DNA of 18,780 nt from Acanthamoeba sp. SK_2022b. Taxonomy: Eukaryota > Discosea > Longamoebia > Acanthamoebidae. Made by a program: the position numbers and the translations under genes. Shown here in pieces: positions 16,479 through 18,780 of the stretch. The notes beneath the pieces are model-generated. The model was not told the DNA's origin. It saw only the letters and a list, made by a program, of their open reading frames with translations, and searched no databases. The DNA is taken from contig JANDJZ010000862.1 of NCBI GenBank assembly GCA_027943245.1, positions 1 through 18,780 on the forward strand. The letters are read 5' to 3'. Within the stretch, counting starts at the first letter, position 1. Every line of letters begins with the position of its first letter.

Positions 16479-17165
16479 ATGCACATCACCCACCACTTCA
16501 CCCCCGGCCTGCGCTTCGCCGCACGCTGGAAGTACGCCGCCCGCGCGCCATCGGGCCGGGCCTGTTGGTCGGGGCAGCCGGATGCGGGCAGGGCCGATCC
16601 GCATGGCGCCTGGTGGTGTGTGCGGCGCTGCGCTGCCGTGCTGCGGCGGGAGATGTGGCAGTCGGTGGATCTGCCGCCAGGCATGCCCTTGCGGCCGGGG
16701 CCGGAAGATGTGGCGCTGACTCTGCACGCGCTGATGCCGCATTGGCAGGTGCAGCTCAGCGCTGGGGCTGGGCACATGCCCATGCAGTCCTGCACCCGGG
16801 CGCTGCTGGCCGGCGGCGGGGCCGTGCTGCAACTGCAGTCAGAGGCGCTGCACCGGTGCCCACAGAGCACGTTCTGGGCCTGGGTGATTGGTGTGGAGAT
16901 GCATCAGAGAATGCTGCCCGCGCCGGTGAAGCCATGGCCGTCATGCCGCGCGCCCCGCCCCGTCGCGCTACTCGCCATTCCCTTTGGCTGGAGCATGCCC
17001 TGGGCCTGTGGCTATGCGGCGCGGGTGCAGGTGAACCGCGACGGGCATTGCGATGTGGATGGCATTGACGGGCAGTGGCGCGAGTGCCGCTGCCTGGCCG
17101 CAATCACGCTGTCGCCCGCGCAACGCGGCAATGCAAAGCCATTGGCGGGGCACGCACCGTGTTGA
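16479..17165 (+). CDS. Hypothetical protein, tandem paralogue 1
   Basis: The start at 16479 (MHITHHFTPGLRFAARWKYA) is chosen by alignment with the next gene; an ATG seven codons upstream is possible. The 228-residue protein is rich in Trp, Cys and Arg. Its first 80 residues match the following gene (FT.GLRF, PSG.A.W, WWCVR.C.AVL, DLPPGMPL versus HLPSGLPA). The second half contains a hydrophobic stretch around LLAIPFGWSMPWACGYAARV. Codon use is strongly GC-biased, like the left flank, marking a return to core sequence. I do not recognise the family. No signal peptide is clear. Confidence 0.65.
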   Translation: MHITHHFTPGLRFAARWKYAARAPSGRACWSGQPDAGRADPHGAWWCVRRCAAVLRREMWQSVDLPPGMPLRPGPEDVALTLHALMPHWQVQLSAGAGHMPMQSCTRALLAGGGAVLQLQSEALHRCPQSTFWAWVIGVEMHQRMLPAPVKPWPSCRAPRPVALLAIPFGWSMPWACGYAARVQVNRDGHCDVDGIDGQWRECRCLAAITLSPAQRGNAKPLAGHAPC

Positions 17166-17188
17166 AGTCCACCACGACAAGGTCCCAC

Positions 17189-17677
17189 ATGGATGAGACC
17201 ACGCACCTCACCCACCGCTTCACCCGAGGGCTTCGCTTTGACGGACTGTGGACCTACTCGGCGCTCACGCCTTCAGGCCAAGCCTACTGGGCACGACTGC
17301 CGGCAACCCGGGCAGGCGGCATGGCTGCAGCAGATCCACAGCGGGCCTGGTGGTGCGTGCGCCAGTGCGTTGCAGTGCTCAATCGCAGGCCCTGGCGTTC
17401 CGCGCATCTGCCCTCGGGCCTGCCTGCGCAGCCGGAATGTGGCTGGCGTGCATCACGCTGGAGCAGTTGGGCGCGGGTTGAGCTGTGGTCGCGGCAGCCA
17501 GGCGCCCTGCGCAGCACGCCTCAGGTGGGCGTGTCCACGTCATCCCAGTCATTGCCCTCGAAGCGCACCAGCCAGTTCAGGGCGTGGTGGCGCTCCATGA
17601 GCACGTCGGCGTTCAGCCCCGCGGGCGCGGGCTGCTGCTGCACCTGGGCCTGGCGCACGATCCAGTGCAGGCGGTAG
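17189..17677 (+). CDS. Hypothetical protein, tandem paralogue 2 (probably shortened)
   Basis: The start at 17189 (MDETTHLTHRFTRGLRFDGL) lies 23 bases after the previous stop. The first 90 residues resemble the previous protein, with the same WWCVRQCVAVL core. Similarity then fades, and from about 17521 the frame runs antisense through the end of the DUF4272 gene. The last 50 residues (for example CCCTWAWRTIQCRR) look like shadow sequence. The gene was probably truncated and now ends by chance in its neighbour. Function is unknown. Confidence 0.5.
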   Translation: MDETTHLTHRFTRGLRFDGLWTYSALTPSGQAYWARLPATRAGGMAAADPQRAWWCVRQCVAVLNRRPWRSAHLPSGLPAQPECGWRASRWSSWARVELWSRQPGALRSTPQVGVSTSSQSLPSKRTSQFRAWWRSMSTSAFSPAGAGCCCTWAWRTIQCRR

Positions 17678-18699
17678 TGCTGGTCCAGGGCGTCGAGGAT
17701 GTCGCTGTCGGGCCGCATGCGTGCGGCATGCAGGGCGCCTTGCAGGTCGCCGGCCTGCAGCAGGACGCGCGAGGTGAGCGGCACGTCGCAGATGGCATCG
17801 GGGAACGGCAGCGTATCGACCAGGCCCAGCGCCCATTCCAGCAAGTACGCGGCTTCGTGGCGCCAGCCGAACTTGGCGATGGCCTCTTCGGAGGGCTGGG
17901 CAGTGGCCATGAAGTCGCGCTCGTTGGGAGTGAGCGCGGCCTGGGCGGCTGGCAGGCGCTGGAACAGCTCGTCGGGCGTGAGCGGTTCGCCACTGTTCAT
18001 TGCTTCGTTCATTGCTTCGTTCAGCGATTCGGCGCGCACGGCCACGGCCAGCAGGGCGAAGGCGCGTGCGGCGATCTCGTCGGGCGCGCGCATGCGCAGT
18101 TCGGGCTCGGAGATCAGCGGCGGCAGGCTGGCCGCTGGCATGAAGCCGCGCTGAGCCAGCGTCTGCTCGCTGCGCTGCTTGCGCTGCCAGGCCTGCTGCG
18201 GATAGGGCAGCGCGGCCTGTTCATCGGGCTCGGCGCCGTTGGCGGCCAGCAGGATGCGGCCCTGCGGGTCGCGGATGCTGCCGTCCGCCAGAAATGCGAT
18301 GGCGTTGGCGCGCTGTGCCCAGCCGGCAAAGGCATCGAGCTGCTCCGGCGCAATGCCCAGGCTCAGGTGCTGCTGCACGCGCTGGATGTGGCGCATGGCG
18401 TGGTAGCGGTTGCGCGTCATCTGCCCATCGCCGCGCCCCAGCACATAGCCGACAAAGCCGGAAAGATGCGGTGCCAGCTCGGGGTCCGACAGATCGCGGC
18501 GCCCGGCCAGCGTGTGCGGAAAGTCAATCGCAGGAAGGTCCCAGACGGTGCAGTAGGCGTTGATGAGTACTTCGTCCTTTGCAGCATCCGCCTGGGGTTC
18601 TTGCAGCTGGCGCTGGTGTTGCTGGTGTTCCTGTGGGCGAGCGGGCTCGGGTGCAGGCTTGCTGAATGCGGTCTTGAGGCGGGTAAGGAGGTTTTTCAT
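17521..18699 (-). CDS. DUF4272-domain protein
   Basis: This 392-residue protein starts MKNLLTRLKTAFSKPAPEP; a GTG two codons upstream is an alternative start. A Gln- and Pro-rich linker covers residues 15-40. The C-terminal half carries the DUF4272 signature: RAFALLAVAVRAESLNEAMN and ERDFMATAQPSEEAIAKFGW, then RHEAAYLLEWALGLVDTLPF followed by PDAICDV. No catalytic residues are known for this family, and its role is unknown. A short internal duplication (EAMNEAMN, coded by a repeated 12-base unit near 17998-18021) sits between helices. The 3' end overlaps the preceding plus-strand frame by about 157 bases. Confidence 0.85.
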   Translation of the reverse strand: MKNLLTRLKTAFSKPAPEPARPQEHQQHQRQLQEPQADAAKDEVLINAYCTVWDLPAIDFPHTLAGRRDLSDPELAPHLSGFVGYVLGRGDGQMTRNRYHAMRHIQRVQQHLSLGIAPEQLDAFAGWAQRANAIAFLADGSIRDPQGRILLAANGAEPDEQAALPYPQQAWQRKQRSEQTLAQRGFMPAASLPPLISEPELRMRAPDEIAARAFALLAVAVRAESLNEAMNEAMNSGEPLTPDELFQRLPAAQAALTPNERDFMATAQPSEEAIAKFGWRHEAAYLLEWALGLVDTLPFPDAICDVPLTSRVLLQAGDLQGALHAARMRPDSDILDALDQHYRLHWIVRQAQVQQQPAPAGLNADVLMERHHALNWLVRFEGNDWDDVDTPT

Positions 18700-18780
18700 G
18701 TTCACGGACTGGGTTCCGGGATGGGCTGCGGGATGGGGAACAGCAGGAATCGCCCTGCCTCTTGGCCACGGTACGGCCTG

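Noticed and set aside
17998..18021. 12-base tandem duplication in the DUF4272 gene
   Set aside because: Two in-frame copies only (AMNE repeat); ordinary slippage without wider significance.

Overview
The window looks like a high-GC betaproteobacterial chromosome, most likely Burkholderiales/Comamonadaceae. The clues are a Bug/TctC-type solute receptor, a Burkholderiales-type 16-strand porin and strongly GC-rich codon third positions in the flanking genes. This assignment is inferred from gene content; no rRNA or other marker gene is present.

Layout. (1) 1-2444 is ordinary core genome: the end of a Bug/TctC receptor gene, a ModA-like periplasmic binding protein and a porin with its terminator. 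(2) 2445-6620 is a patchwork of small unrecognised genes, a complete IS30-family element (about 4113-5329), a frameshifted gene pair, an IS66 transposase tail fused directly to a second, diverged copy of the porin 3' end, and a small lipoprotein gene. (3) 6617-13135 is a defence-like island. A minus-strand operon encodes a ComEC-type metallo-beta-lactamase and, overlapping it by ATGA, a three-domain E2-E1-JAB ubiquitin-like conjugation protein. Facing it on the plus strand are a WYL-domain regulator of the CapW/BrxR type and a four-helix membrane protein. An IS3-family element (about 6907-8155) sits inside the JAB domain with a 3-bp target duplication. Removing the element and one TTT restores an uninterrupted frame, so the gene was probably intact until recently. 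(4) 13569-14306 encodes a membrane-anchored protein whose first half has the Thr/Cys/His spacing of CheD-like deamidases. (5) 14404-16371 holds a YkgJ-type cysteine-cluster protein, a decayed IS30 end, a decayed N-terminal copy of a repressor, and an XRE/S24 repressor that lacks the usual catalytic lysine. (6) 16479-18699 returns to very GC-rich sequence, with two tandem paralogous genes of unknown function converging on a DUF4272 gene.

How the genes may work together (inference). The regulator and the metallo-beta-lactamase operon share a 90-bp, unusually AT-rich divergent promoter region containing a 17-bp palindrome just before the regulator start. This suggests the regulator represses both sides until a signal arrives. 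The E2-E1-JAB protein would attach a small protein to targets (E2 and E1 parts) and process or remove it (JAB part). The membrane protein is the best candidate for an effector. No cGAS-like nucleotidyltransferase and no ubiquitin-like protein gene is visible, so this is neither a standard type II CBASS nor a standard Bil-type operon. In this genome the JAB step is broken, leaving a predicted E2-E1 protein without its protease.
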